Positions 23,595-35,820 of a DNA stretch of 64,000 bases are shown piece after piece. Within the stretch, counting starts at the first letter, position 1, and each line of letters starts with the position of its first letter. Source of the DNA: Morchella semilibera (taxonomy: Eukaryota; Ascomycota; Pezizomycetes; Pezizales; Morchellaceae); NCBI GenBank assembly GCA_009192285.1, contig WBVU01000011.1, positions 864,668-928,667 of the forward strand, given 5' to 3'. Under the pieces are notes generated by a model. It was given only the letters and a program-made list of their open reading frames with translations. It searched no databases and was not told the origin of the DNA. A program made the position numbers and the translations under genes.

Positions 23595-25312
23595 ATGAGA
23601 GAACGTATTACCTTCATAGTTTCGCACCCTTCCCACACCCGCCCTGACAACTTCGAGCTTAAGAAAAGTAGTCTAGGTATAAAGGCCCTTCCCCAAACCG
23701 CCCGAGAGGACCGCCTTACTTTCGACATACGCTCTCTGCCAAAGCCGGTACAGCAACTCCTCAAGGACGTTAAAGAAGCTCATTTACGATGGTCTTCCGG
23801 AAGATTCTACCAAGCAGTCGCGCCGTATAGCTCTAGAGTCCCAGCAGGATTGCATGTATTGACTAAGCCTGGGTGGATTGATCCTGCCGGGCTTTTTCCA
23901 GGAGAAAAGTCAAAGGAGTAGGTTGTTCCTGCGTCGCAGCCTTATGGATATTGACAAATAGAATGTATAGCTCAACATTCGATGACCCTTTTCTTTCCGC
24001 GGCTTTCGACCTCCACCACTTTCCTAAAGAGAGGCTCACGGCGGGTATTTTTGGAATAGGCCAATGGCCCAGAACCTTTTACTCGCCTGTTAAGTCTATT
24101 GCGCCTTTTCGGGCGTTCTTACAGAAGCTATTGATGTGGCATCATGGGATATTGAACAAGGACAGTATCTACTGGATGAAGCGATTAGAAGAACTTGGCG
24201 ATGCAGACTATATAGATCTAAAATACGATGCAATTTCGCAAAAATTTGAAGCGAGCTTATTCTGGGGCCCAGGGGAGAAGGTGTGGAGCGAGACGCTCGA
24301 AGGAAGGGGTAATGTAGAGGTTGGGGTTATGGGTGTTGAGAAGGATATAGAGGAAGATAACTTGAAGATGGCAGGGTTTATTCATGAAATTGGAGAGAGT
24401 AATGATTTTGGTACGTTACCTGGGCTTTGTTTCGCTTTATGCTACTTATTTTTGTGATCATGACTGATAAGTTGCCACCCAGAACCAACAATGTTCTCGT
24501 TCCCTTCCCGCCATCACACGCACCCTTCTACTTTCACTCTTACCGTCCCACAGCCCACTGGGCTACACCCGCGTCTCCATATCTCTATCCCAGGTTCCCT
24601 GCAACCGCCTAAGGAAGAATGTACTCTCAACGCCCATTTTGACATCCCTTCCGCACTCTTCGTTGATGTTTACCAACTCGGCGCCTCCAACATAAACCTC
24701 CTCAACTCTCTTAATATCAAGCGAGTTCGTGATGTGAGCGGTAATACAGACCTCGAAAAACCAGACTACAGCTCACAGCAATGGGGAAGTCGGGTTTTGA
24801 TCGAAATTGACACCGAGCGTAATGGTACAGGCCCGCTACAGGTGGAACTGCCACTTCATCTTAGATATCTCAACCCACGCGAGAATGCATCATCAGCTGA
24901 AGTAGTCTTTGCATGGCCCGCAGTTTTTTGGGCATGTAATAGCGACAATTGGGTTAAGATGGGTATTAACCCATTCGATCGTACAAACTTGGGATGGGAG
25001 GATTTGTTCCCTGAGCAGGTTATGTACTATCACCTCTCCCCCACTCCCGCCCCAGTAGGCGCAGATAGTGGTATGGTAGGCGTGAAGGGCGGCGAGGGAA
25101 AAGAGGGCACTTGGGGAAGCATCCAGGTCCCTGTATTAGACAAGGGGTGGGGTAATAACGAGACAATAAAGACATGGACAGCAGTGGTTGTTGTCTTTGG
25201 GTTTTTGTGGGTCTTTATCAAAATTGCTGTAGCGAGGATTGGGAGAGGAATGGAGGAAATAGGTTTTGGGACCGGAGGAAGGAAAGACGCAGATGATAAG
25301 AAGAAGAAATAG
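23595..25312 (+). CDS. PBN1: PBN1/PIG-X, GPI mannosyltransferase I regulatory subunit
   Basis: Exons 23595-23917, 23962-24410 and 24483-25312 give 533 residues. PBN1 (PIG-X family) stabilises the GPI alpha-1,4-mannosyltransferase Gpi14 in the ER membrane. The product begins MRERITFIVSHPSHT and contains the luminal PIG-X domain in the third exon (HISIPGSL, AHFDIPSALFVDVYQL, ELPLHLRYLNP, VFAWPAVFWAC). It has one C-terminal membrane segment (TAVVVVFGFLWVFIKIAV, about residues 485-510) and a basic KDADDKKKK tail facing the cytosol, which could act as an ER-retention signal. Introns are 44 bp (GTAGGT..ATTGACA..ATAG) and 72 bp (GTACGT..ACTGATA..CCAG). Confidence 0.88.
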
Positions 25313-26377
25313 GCCGGTACTTGACATTGATGGTGGGGCAGGACTGGCTGGGTAACCAAACTTATAAGTGCGTGTAGTTTACATAAATTAAAAGGGTAAA
25401 GAATATAACGCTTCCAAATCTACTCCATCAAACACTATAGCCACATAATAAAATCTTACCAAGTACCCAATTAGAACATGCATGTCTGGTAATAATAATA
25501 ATGACCTCCGAGCTAGGTTTGGAGGGATCCTAAATATATATGCAGTAGCCTTGCGAAAGACTAAGAAGATGTATATGTGCGTGTAGTTGTGCCTAGCTGG
25601 CGGCTTATATAAAGGTTTCGAAAGGATTCACCCGGTTTGATGGTATCACAGTTTAAACTTCGGCTGAGAGCGGGCGGCTCCCCCGTGTTACGCTGTTCAA
25701 GATAGTGGTGCTTGCATATAAAGTTTATGGAAACGTGCAGTGGGGGCCAGATAAGCTCCTGGGGATCGTCGGATCTGCCATTCTGGGGTGTCGGGTTGTT
25801 GCGCGAGGCGAGTGATAACTTATGATCCGACTACATACATGTTACGTAAGTACATATCACTCCACTACATGTAATTACCTGTATGTTTGAAATAAGCTAC
25901 GAGCTCTACGGTAATAGAGAGAAAACTTGTTTTCTAGGGTTTTTTGGCTTAGTCGAGGTGAAACTACTAAGCGTTAATGTAATTATACATATTAAAACGG
26001 AAAGAAGTAAAAGTTTATTCGTGCGAGAACGTCTACAGCACATACAGCCGGCCGCGTATACAAAACGTTTCTAGAAGGAGAAGGGTTTCGGAAAGAGAAA
26101 GTTAAACGAGTAAACGCAAAAGGAAATATCCCATATACTAAGCTGCTTTATAGCAAGAGAAAACTAGATGAGATCAGTACGCCTATGTCCCGAAGAACTG
26201 TTATAAACGCAAATGTAGAAGATGCTAATGATTATATCCCATAGGGTTGGGGGAGAGGTGTTATATGGTAGGGTATATATATACGCCGTATACCGGTGAC
26301 CCCAGCAGGTAGATAGTCAGATTTAACAAGAGTCCGTAACAGCGATCTTAAAGCTAACAAGCTTTCATATCTCGAGG
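25313..26377. other. Convergent intergenic region, AT-rich
   Basis: About 1.06 kb between the PBN1 stop and the ankyrin pseudogene. From about 25880 to 26280 it is AT-rich and degenerate in appearance, with no coding pattern. TACATGTA occurs near 25866. Confidence 0.45.
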
Positions 26378-27371
26378 CTATATCAATTGCATTTTGAGGA
26401 TGTTTATAAGTTCAAGGTTCCCAGTTTTCGTAGCAGCCCTTAAGGTTCTCGGGCCATTATACTTAATATCGGCCTTATTCTCTAGCAGGAGCTTGACTAT
26501 GTCGATGTGCCCGCCTTCAGAAGCCACTTGCAGTGCTGTTCGCCCATAATCATCTGGTGGAGATGCATTGACATGCATGGCTATATTCTCTAACAGGAGT
26601 TTGACGGTATCGGTGTGACCTCCTTCCGAAGCCGCCTGCAGGGCCGTTTGCCCGTTTTCGTTACGGATATCAATGTTCATCCCTTACCCAAAAATACATT
26701 CACCATATCGACCCGACCCCGTCTAGCAGATGTCACATATACCTCTATGTAACTTCTATCATGTATGGAGTCATCAATCTCCCTTAGGTGCTGGGCAGCC
26801 ACTTTATCATAGCCCGCTTCGATCAGTATTAATTCACTTTACCGCCTATCTTAGGATCGATTCCGGCATTATTTGCTAGCGACACCTAAAAACCTCTGTA
26901 TGCCCTCCCCTCCCCCCCCTTGGGCGCTCGCTCTAAGGCTCTCGCATTGACGTCGAAATTGTTTTCTAAAAGAAATTTGACAATATCGACATTCCCAACC
27001 ATAGCCGCCATTTCCAAGGCTGTTTCATCGATGGACGTTGTATCTTAGAAACATCGATATTTCCTGATTCAATAGCCAATAGAATCAACAATTTATCATC
27101 GATAGGTCCAAACCCAGAATTCTTGTCTAGTATCCTAACAAGGGTTTTTGTGTGCTCGACTTTAACCACTAAGCTCATCATTGCAATTGCTTGATCATTT
27201 GAGTGGGAAGAAATGTCAACATCCCTATCCAAGAGTAGTATAAGTATATCGATGTTCTTGGTACTAATTGCCGTCTGGATAGCTGTTTGGCCACACTAAT
27301 TTTAGGAGTGTTGGTGTCAATTCCCTTATGCAAGAAGAACTCAACCACAGCGATATGCAATGCCAAAATTA
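26378..27371 (-). pseudogene. Degraded ankyrin-repeat gene
   Basis: The minus strand encodes several ankyrin-repeat fragments in different frames. They are ALHIAV..VVEFFLHKGID (about 27320-27366), GQTAIQTAISTKNIDILILL (about 27225-27295), DETALEMAAMVGNVDIVKFL (about 26965-27035), VTSARRGRVDMVNVFLGKG (about 26690-26750) and an intact tail of two repeats with NGQTALQAASEGGHTDTVKL (26378-26680). At least three frameshifts separate them, and the 5' end stops at the stem-loop starting 27372. Ankyrin arrays of this kind often form the C-terminus of fungal NLR-like or effector proteins, but no N-terminal domain is visible, so its parent type is unknown. Confidence 0.8.
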
Positions 27372-27432
27372 GATCACGTGACTCTCTTCTTGGTGTGAAG
27401 CCCTAAGATTTGGTGGTGAGAGTCACATGATC
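27372..27432. repeat. TA-flanked 61-bp inverted repeat at the pseudogene breakpoint
   Basis: The ends are GATCACGTGACTCTC and GAGAGTCACATGATC, complementary over about 15 bp with one mismatch, and flanked by TA at 27370-27371 and 27433-27434. It lies where the ankyrin pseudogene loses its 5' part. A loosely similar pair of ends (GATCACGTGA..TCATATGATC) occurs at about 30982-31027. Confidence 0.45.
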
Positions 27433-28865
27433 TATATTAAACTCAGCATCGCTATTTTACATAGTACTCTAGTAAAAAAACGCCAAGCCCCACCAGACCC
27501 TCCGTGGGCCCTCCACTGCTCTACCGGTCTCCATACTTCATTATAATGAGCATCTTAGTTTCGTTTTCGTACCGGCCGAGAAATTTAACAAACAGACACT
27601 CCGGGGGGTTCTCTCTAGTCGGCGATAGAGGAGAGAAGAAACCCCATACCTTACTATTTTGAGAGTCGAGATATCTTTCTTGCTTTCCCATACTGTGGGC
27701 TTTCTGAGCGTGGGGGAGCGAACATGCCCCCCATAACTGCTTCGGCTAGTTTCATGGATAACACACCAGTGTTAAAGATACAGATGGATGCTGAGCCCGC
27801 CTGGTAGTAATATGGATACATGTGTTCCATAAATGTAGGCGCCGGTCCTTACTGGGCGGTTTACCCCCCAGTATATAGTAGAGTACTTAAATAATTCTAT
27901 TATGTACAAGTACATGTATGTATTGTCGGGTGTCATAAGTAACTGAACATTCAAAATTTTTGTATGGGAGCGCAACTTCAAATGGTTATTACTCCATAAC
28001 TGCAAGGAGATTGAGGAGGAAACCTTTATAGACTCCCTGGTTGTGAGAGTACCTTTACCTCTAGTGTCTCGTTAAGAGTACTTTGGAATTTTCGACTTGT
28101 TTGGTGGGTCTGTGGTTACTCTCCCAATGTTGTGACAGCGAGCAATACTTACTTTAGTTATGGTGTCGGTTTTGCTGCCACCAAGTTGCACAAGATATCA
28201 CTCGATGCGTTGTTGCTCTACTCCAGAGTAATTGATACTTCATGCATGCACAGCCCGTGGGCTATGGCAGTCTGCTCCAGAGTAGAGAAACAGCTCAAAA
28301 CCATCAAAATATCTCTAGATCTACAAGATTCGTAAAAGAATACGAATAGCTGTACCCCACCTTGAATATATAGAATATATAGTAATGTATAAATTCCTTT
28401 CCCCGTGATGCCTTATGTATGTGCATCACTTATGCTCACATTAGCCAGTCGAGAAGTGGAAATAAAGTAACGCCTTCCCAATATGAAAGGAAAAAAAAAG
28501 AGGGAAAAGAAATTGAAGAGAGAAAGGGAGAAAGGAGAAAAAGAGAAAAGAGAAAGAGAGAAAGAGAGAGAAAGAGAGAGAAAGAAAAAAAAAAAAACAG
28601 AAGCCAACTACCCGTAGTCTGGTTAAGAAACCTAAGCAGAGAACATCAAAAAACAAGGCCCTACTTTAGGGGCACCCCTCGAACGAGTGAATTTCGGCTC
28701 TATCACTATACCTTTTCCATCTACCGATACTACCCACCGGAAAATTTGTGCTAGGATTTAAGAACTAGAATGAGTTCCGCATTTGCGCTAAAAAAAACTA
28801 AAACTCTTCCACAAATAAACTAAACCACAGAATAATTAGCTTCCATTCAAATAAAAGGTCCAAAT
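27433..28865. other. Intergenic region with purine-rich tract
   Basis: About 1.4 kb without a gene. A strongly strand-biased purine tract (AG/GAAA-rich, almost no pyrimidines) runs from about 28478 to 28602 on the plus strand. The lysine/arginine-rich or phenylalanine/serine-rich reading frames crossing it are artefacts of the repeat. Confidence 0.55.
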
Positions 28866-30362
28866 TCAAATCCAAATTCTCCCCCCTGTTCTAACCACAA
28901 CCACCGCCTCAGCAGCATCATACCTCAAGCTCTCAAAGATAACCGGATTTTCCACCCAATGGTTTAAGAAGCCACCCTGTAGCACACGTCTTAAGAACTG
29001 TAACCTATGTAACTTCCACCATCGGTCCACCCTTAATACACCTTTGCTATGCACTCGCACTGTCATCCGAGATCCACGGACACGGTCATTTTTGTCGAGT
29101 GCCTCGCTATAGCGTGGCCCCTTCAGCGGATTCTCAACTGAATGCAGTATATCTGCAAAGGCAGAGTGCTGTGTCTTTTTGTTTCTCTTCGAAAGGTGCT
29201 TTTTGGATCCAGAGGATAACCGCTGCAAAATCTCGATGAGATTTTCATGACGTGGATATGGGACGTATCTTTGGATGAACTTCTTGTGTTCGTTGGGGTC
29301 GTCAAGTTCGTCTTCTTCGGCCAAAGTATAGCTCTTCTCGTACAACAATGCAATATTCTCACCAGCAGCAATCTGGACCGATATTTCGCTTGAATCAAGC
29401 TGATCCACTAAAGCATCGATGGATGAGCTTGTAATCTCCTCAGCTTCCTCAAGCTGAGTACATAAACTACCCCACTCCTCAAGTGCCGCAGTTACGACAC
29501 CTCCGTCGTCCCCAGAACCGACATTGTGACCGTCAGACTCGATTATCTCGAGGAGAAAATTCATTATTTCTTCGGTCTCCGAGAGGGCAGCCCCACCGTA
29601 AAAGGTTGCTGCGCCAAGAGTATGGATCAGAAGGGATTTGAGAGGAAGGGAGGCATTATCAGTTATCTGTCTGCATAGAGTAGTCTGAAGTTTGTGAAAA
29701 AGATCCTCGGTTGGGTCGGTAATTATTGTGATCGCAAGAGCTAAGAAGATTCATTGTTAGTGTATTCTTTTAGATTTTTTTAGGGGCTAGATATTAAAAC
29801 CGACCCTTAGCAGCCAAAATTCCCTCCTTCTCTGTTCGTCCGCCCTTGATACTCCTCACCATGGAGTCGATAAGGTCTGTCTTCTTGGAGTAGATTTCTT
29901 CCTTCGCATACTTTACCGACAGGATCCTGATATAAGCAGCGAACGCCTCTTCCCTGCCTGCAAAGCTGCTCTTTTTTCTCTCTGTAATCTCCATTATTCG
30001 GTCACCTAGCTCCTCCTGCCAGGCTTTTGAAATTTCGTCGTCATCATCAAGGACAGCAAGTTCGTCAACAGATCCGAGACTGGAAACGAATTTTTTCGAG
30101 TTAGGATACTTTGTTTTGGGTTTTTTTCTTTCGCGACTGTAAGTAATCTGGACTGAACTCGAGACATATCATACCTGAAGTTTGTTTCATCACTTAGATC
30201 ACCGCCTTCGTCATCGGTACCGGCTCTGGAGGCAGCCCGAGAACCCGCACGAGATGTGGTACGTGAATTTGCACGAGAGGAAGCGGCAGATGAGGCGCGA
30301 GATTGGGCCTTTCTGGAAACCGTTTTACCGCTGCCGAGGGCCTTTCGGCGGAGATCAGACAT
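28866..30362 (-). CDS. Interferon-related developmental regulator (IFRD) family protein
   Basis: Exons 30175-30362, 29805-30079 and 28866-29740 give 445 residues. IFRD/PC4-like proteins are HEAT-like helical proteins linked to transcription control and, in some eukaryotes, to idle ribosomes; the fungal role is not well defined. The N-terminus is Ser/Arg/Ala-rich with repeated SRAxSR units (residues about 15-50) and then acidic. The IFRD domain follows: FAGREEAFAAYIRILSVKY, a repeat ending EKEGILAAKALAITIIT, and ENIALLYEKS. The C-terminus carries the conserved GSRMTVRVHSKGVLRVDRWW block. Introns are 64 bp (29741-29804, donor GTCGGT) and 95 bp (30080-30174). Divergent from the next gene. Confidence 0.88.
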
Positions 30363-31381
30363 TTTTGTTGGTGTGGGTTTATGTTATGCGATTTTTTTTC
30401 TTTTTTTTTTCTTCTTGTTTAGTTCTTAACTGATGTTCTTTCAACTAGGCTGGTACGAGTGGACGATGTGAGGAAGAATGAAGTGTCGCCACAAGTGGGG
30501 TTATCGATAGACGAAGCTCTCGGTAGACTGGAAGATTTACAGGTCGAGTAGGAGTGTACTTCTACTATAACAAAAAAAAAATAGATTTTTCGCATACGAT
30601 CAACAGGGAGGGGAAACGTAGAGTGGGGACAATAGAAGGAAAGTGTTTGGAGAGGAGGGGATCAGGTGTTTAAGTCAGGGCAACAAATGATGTAAAACTA
30701 CATACACCCAAGTACATACAAGGTGATCATTGCCAGGCCACAATACGGCTCTTTGAACCGAAAACCAGTCCCAGCTTTTAGCAGTTAGGGCTGTCATATC
30801 TTGTTTTAGGCATGTGAAATGTATGTACTCTATGAAAGGGTCTCTTCAATATTTCGGTTGCCTGCGTCATCGCTTCACTTGCGCATAACAGAGTAAGCTC
30901 AGCTCAGATGCATGATTTAGAAGGTGTGACTGGGTGTACTCGGGGCACGCAAATATAGAACCTGCAGTTATTTAAGGTCCGGATCACGTGAGCTTATGAG
31001 CTTAAATTAAGTTAGTGTCATATGATCGCTCCCGGCCCTGAGTTACCCGATTGTGAGAGCCGCAAGATAACGAAGATTCATGGTACATCACTCGGAAGGC
31101 AATACTATAACGCTTATCATCTTATCATCAACCCCCCCCCCTTTTTTACCCGCTACAGTACCAGTAAGTAGTACATGTAGCCTAAAAAGTAGTGTGCGCG
31201 CGCGTATGTACATGTATGTATGTGTATGATTCGTTTAAATAAGTACAGGTACTTATGTTACTCGAGATTCGATCCGCTATGCTCCGACAGTATTCCGCAC
31301 CAAGAATCCCACGCTATAACTATTAAACACCAACCAGCCCACCACAGAATTCGGTGTATTCTTAATTGTTGTGTTCTTGAG
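30363..31381. promoter_or_regulatory. Divergent promoter region of IFRD-family and SER3 genes
   Basis: About 1 kb between divergent starts. It contains a poly-C/T tract (31130-31147), an alternating GC run (31195-31203) and TACATGTA near 31171 and 31207. No gene is supported. Confidence 0.5.
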
Positions 31382-32995
31382 ATGGCTGCTCCCATCACCG
31401 TAGCTCGCGATATTAGGGCTACTGTATCTCGTAGTCCTCCAACTTCAGTGTCTACATCCCCCACCACCACCTTCAGATCTCTTCATTCTTCGAATAGCTC
31501 GTTTTCTGGTTTCTCACACAATGACTACTTGCCACATCACCAGCCCACCGAGAAGGTGTTGAAGCCATTCGCTACGGAGGATATCAAGATCCTTCTCCTT
31601 GAAAATATAAATGAATCTGCTCGTACAGTTCTTGAGAAGGAGGGTTATCAAGTTGAATTCTACAATCACTCTCTCACAGAAGATGAACTGATTGATAAGC
31701 TCAAGTTTGTTCCACTCCCCTTTGTAGATGTTAAGGCCAGGAGACGGGACGGTTTCCGGTTGGGATATAAACGAGCTAACCAACAACCAGAGTTATTCAC
31801 GTACTTGGGATCCGTTCCAACACTACCCTCCCTCCATCCATCCTCAAGCGTGCCAATTTTCCAAATCTTTTAGCAATTGGTGCGTTCTGTATCGACACAC
31901 CAACTGACTCGCTCCTTCCTCTTGCACATCTTGGAATACCGGTTTTCAACTCTCCATTTTCCTCCTCCCGATCAGTTGCTGAACTTACAGTCGCCAATAT
32001 CATCGTTCTTGCACGTCAGCTATTGGACAGAAATGCTGAGCTCCATAATGGGCAGTGGAACAAGGTATCGGCCCACTGCTGGGAAGTACGTGGGAAAACC
32101 ATTGGTGTCGTAGGATATGGTCACATTGGTAGTCAACTGAGTATACTCGCAGAGGCATTGGGAATGGTGGTAATATTTTACGACATTGTTCCTGTGATGC
32201 CACTGGGGAAGGCAAAGCGAGTTGCAACACTCGATGATTTGCTTGCTAGGGCCGATTTCATTACTCTCCATGTCCCTGAGACTCAAAGCACCGATGGATT
32301 GATAGGCGCGGAACAGTTGGCCAAGATGAAGAGAGGCTCCTTCGTCATCAATACTTCTCGCGGGAGTGTTCTTGACATCCCTTCTCTGGTATCCGCTCTC
32401 CGTAGTAAACATCTTGGCGGTGCAGCATTAGATGTATTTCCCACTGAGCCAGGCGTCAATGAGAATACCTTCAATGGGTATGAAGAGCTTTCCGGCTTTT
32501 CAAACGTAGTTCTCACTCCCCATTTAGGAGGAGCCACAGAAGAAGCTCAGAGGAGTATTGGGAATGAGGTAGCAGAAGCATTAGTAAAATTCGTCAATAG
32601 TGGAAGCACTGTTGGCGCCGTCAACTTGCCAGAGGTCGCATTAAGAGGAATGAAGATTGGGGAAGAGGATAGTTTGAGAGTAAGTAACTTCCTTTAAAGA
32701 TGTATTATACCTGTGCTAATATTATACAGATCATATTCATTCATTGGAACCGTCCCGGTGTACTCAGACAGGTCAATGAAATATTGAAGGATCATAACGT
32801 GGATAAACAGATAAGTGATAGTAGAGGAGAAGTTGCATATATGGTGGCAGACATAAGCTGCGTTAAAGAGGAGGATATTAAATGTCTTTACGATAATTTG
32901 GAGAGTTTGCCCTGTGAGTTATCTTATTAGTTTCCACCCAGAGACTTTATACTAACTTGAAAATAGCTAAAATCATGACACGCCTGCTTTACTGA
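31382..32995 (+). CDS. SER3: D-3-phosphoglycerate dehydrogenase (serine biosynthesis)
   Basis: Exons 31382-31704, 31791-32679, 32730-32913 and 32967-32995 give 474 residues. The enzyme oxidises 3-phosphoglycerate to 3-phosphohydroxypyruvate with NAD+. After a Ser/Thr-rich leader come KILLLENINESA and HVLGIRSNT. The Rossmann motif GYGHIGS lies at residues 216-222, followed by the NTSRG arginine, the ALDVFPTEP block and the catalytic LTPHLGG histidine. A C-terminal ACT domain (IIFIHWNRPGVLRQVNEI..) ends KIMTRLLY, the usual fungal C-terminus. The first intron (31705-31790, GTTTGT..GCTAACC..CCAG) interrupts the longest apparent reading frame. The last exon codes only nine residues. Confidence 0.95.
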
Positions 32996-34199
32996 ATTTG
33001 TTGGAGGGTGGTTCCCGGGCTTGTTTCTGGAAGGTCGGAGATTCTTTATTCCTTGGAAATTAACCGGTTAGGAAGGGAAGAGTGGGGCGTGGCAAACTAT
33101 TCCTTTGTGTATTTTTTTTCTTCCTTGCTCTCTAGAGGCGCTTCCAGGCTCTTTATATCATGCTTTGCTTTAATTTAGTAAGGGAAAGATTAGTGAGTGA
33201 TTACCGCGCGCTGAACGTGATGATTATGCCGCTGGACCCCATTGTTGCTACCATACAACTACTTTTGGCATATCCTCGGTACGGGCAAGTTATTTTTGGT
33301 ACCAGGAAAGCTAATTTCTCAAGAGGGAGTGTTATCAATCAAACGCCAGGTACCTGGAGGTGGGGGGTGAACCATTTTATTACGGGGTTCTTTGAAGCTC
33401 GAGCTTCGAACTGTTTCTGAGCCTGGGCAGATGAGGCGTGAACTTATTACTACATACTCCCCTCCTAAATACTTCGAGCTGCCTCGAAGTTCGAGACTTA
33501 AGTCATCATCTAGGCCCGTTGTCCGTTTTAACGAGATTCCGTCCCTGCCTTACGGCACCACCCGACGGCCGCCACGACAAACAGCAGTACATACGTAGCG
33601 ACAATTACTACCAAGAAGTCTAGGCAATCCCGACAGCCTAAGACCCGACTGTTCCGTTGAATGTAGAGTGGATTACTGCATCGGATCACGCCAGGACTGG
33701 TCCATAGTCCCAAATATTGGGGGGGGGGGGGCAGGAGGTTTACTGATCGCATAAATATCCCCTTCGCGCCCATACCAGCCAAGCTGTTTGGTAATAGAGT
33801 AGGCACATGTACTTAGGTACAAGTAAGTACTTAGGTACATCATAGTTGGAATTGAAGTACGTACGCACCTGGCTGGAGGTTAGGTTGCGACCAATCACAT
33901 GGTGGTTGCCCCCACCCACTCTGTCTACATGTGTGTTAGATTGCCTTAGTACTGCACGCGCTACCCCCCGGCCATTGCCCTTACCATGGACCCTGTCAAT
34001 GATCCGGCCCGGAAGAGTGCAGTGCAGCTTCATGTACCCACGAACGTCCAGCGCCAGGATGGAGCACACAAGTGCGATGACTTCGTCGGGATTCCGAAGA
34101 TGACCCTTCTACTATTAATTCCGTGGTGTTTCCGGTCTGATAAAGGGAGAACTATCCGATCAAAGTAATACTGACTACTGCTACTAGGTACGGACGGTA

Positions 34200-34239
34200 C
34201 TCTACCCTATAAATTAGTATAACCACTATTAGGGTAGAG
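34200..34239. repeat. Small TA-flanked hairpin
   Basis: A 40-bp hairpin with perfect 10-bp arms CTCTACCCTA and TAGGGTAGAG, flanked by TA at 34198-34199 and 34240-34241. It is too short to classify and could be a deletion remnant of a MITE or chance. Confidence 0.3.
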
Positions 34240-35269
34240 TATATACATACATGTACGTCTAAATACCAAGATGGGCAAAGCACCTACTCTACTCTAGAGC
34301 CAACAAAGTTATCCACCGTGCACCTGCCCGGGCTGCCCCGCCACTTTCCTAATATGTATGCCCAAGCTGCAGGCATGTCCATCGATATAGTAGGGTACAT
34401 TAAGTAGATATGCTTACCGCGTGCGTACAGGGAGGGGAGTGAGGGACCCAAGTCTAGTGTCAGCGAAAAATAGAGATGCGGGCAGGGGCATACTCTCGAC
34501 AGAGTTGCGTCAAACTCAACCCCGCCTTGCAAATAGACATGCAGCGTGGGCCCCTATGGAATATATGCATGTTTTGCTTTAAACTCATCGGGAACCTCTT
34601 CCCTACAGTTAGTTCTTGCGTCATGCGGCGAGGGTCAGACCGGGAGATCTGGATAGCTGGTGGACCCACGGTGCAATTACTTAATGTTATTGGTATGGAG
34701 TATGTTGTATACTTCACGAAGTATCCCCACCGGCACCAACACCTGGACAGAGAAATCAACCCACCAAAGTGGGGTCGGTCAATCCACATCCATACAAGAG
34801 AGGGAGCTACATGAAGTCTTATAGCTTCCAGCACGGTACGTGCTGGGTAGCCCGGTGCCAATTGCAAGCTAGCTAGACGTAAAGTACATGTACCTACGCC
34901 CCTCATATATATATATAGAACCAATTTATGTCCGAACGTTACAAACCATATCCTCCTCCTCCTCTTTCTCCTCCTCCTCCTCGGGGCTCTCGGGGAGGGG
35001 GGGGGGGGTTACGGTCTCGGCTTTCAAACACTTTTAGCTACATACAAACCCGTGGGACGTTTTGAAATTGAATCGAATCGTCCAAGAGGTTACTCGTCAT
35101 CACCCAAGAGATCGTCGGGTCCGTGCCCCACGCCCGCCGGCGTAGCACTGCGCGGTAAGTACTCTAGAGTATATGTGGGTAAGTACATGTAGGTACACGA
35201 AGTATGTATGTATCTAGTCGTCCGGTCCGATTAGGTGTGAGGTGTGCGTAATGTACGACCTCGAGTGTG

Positions 35270-35276
35270 TATATAA
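35270..35276 (+). promoter_or_regulatory. TATA box of the CVNH lectin gene
   Basis: TATATAA lies about 150 bp upstream of the ATG at 35419. A CAAG/CAACACATCAAG-type leader between 35310 and 35335 looks like a fungal transcription start region. TATA boxes this clear are not seen at the other genes here, and suggest a regulated or strongly expressed gene. Confidence 0.55.
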
Positions 35277-35418
35277 GGGCCAGAGTCCTCCCCCGAAAAA
35301 AAAAACCCCCCAAACTCAAGCAACACATCAAGCATCCACCATCATCATCACCACTGCAACTAAAACTAAAACTACCCACCCACCTACAAGCCTTTAACCC
35401 CAAATACCCAATACCAAA

Positions 35419-35820
35419 ATGTCCTTCGCAATTTCCTGCACCAATGTCCGCATCGAGGAGCGTGATGGCCACACTTATCTCATTGCCAATGCCCGCGACG
35501 AGAACGGTGATGAGCACGGCAGCGAGTTGAACCTCGACGAGTGTCTTGGTAACAACGAGGGTGAGTAACTGCCTAACTACCTACATAAAAATCGTCTAGC
35601 CACCCGGAAACACGACTGAATAATTGAAACAGGTGACTTCAACTGGGGCGGCGGGGGCTTCACCAGCTCGGCGGAGAACACCCACCTGTCCATCGAGGGC
35701 CCCGAGCAGCTTCCGATCCTCAGATCCCAACTCAGGGATAGCGAGGGAAATACTCACGACAGGGATGTTAACTTGTCGGAGCGTATTGTCAATGGCAATG
35801 GGCGCTTGATCTTCCAGTAG
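35419..35820 (+). CDS. Cyanovirin-N homology (CVNH) domain lectin, 109 aa
   Basis: Exons 35419-35560 and 35633-35820 give 109 residues, a single CVNH domain with no signal peptide. CVNH proteins are small carbohydrate-binding lectins known from cyanobacteria, ferns and ascomycetes, including truffles and Neurospora. The internal two-fold repeat is visible. The first half runs MSFAISCTNVRIEERDGHTY to DECLGNNEGDFNWGGGGF; the second runs TSSAENTHLSIEGPEQLPIL to DVNLSERIVNGNGRLIF. Only two Cys are present (7 and one in DECLG), so the two disulfides of cyanovirin-N are not both possible. The 72-bp intron splits a Gly codon before DFNW, near the domain midpoint. Confidence 0.93.

Larger units (their letters stand above)
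32996..35418. other. Long intergenic region without a recognisable gene
   Basis: About 2.4 kb. It contains a G run (33720-33730), a small TA-flanked hairpin (34200-34239), CTCCTC repeats (about 34952-34982) followed by a G run, and TACATGTA near 34249, 34886 and 35184. Several reading frames of 60-150 codons overlap each other on both strands and show no family features. Confidence 0.5.

Noticed and set aside
34460-34924. 154- and 112-codon frames on opposite strands
   Set aside because: Mutually overlapping, no recognisable features, in a repeat-rich intergenic stretch.
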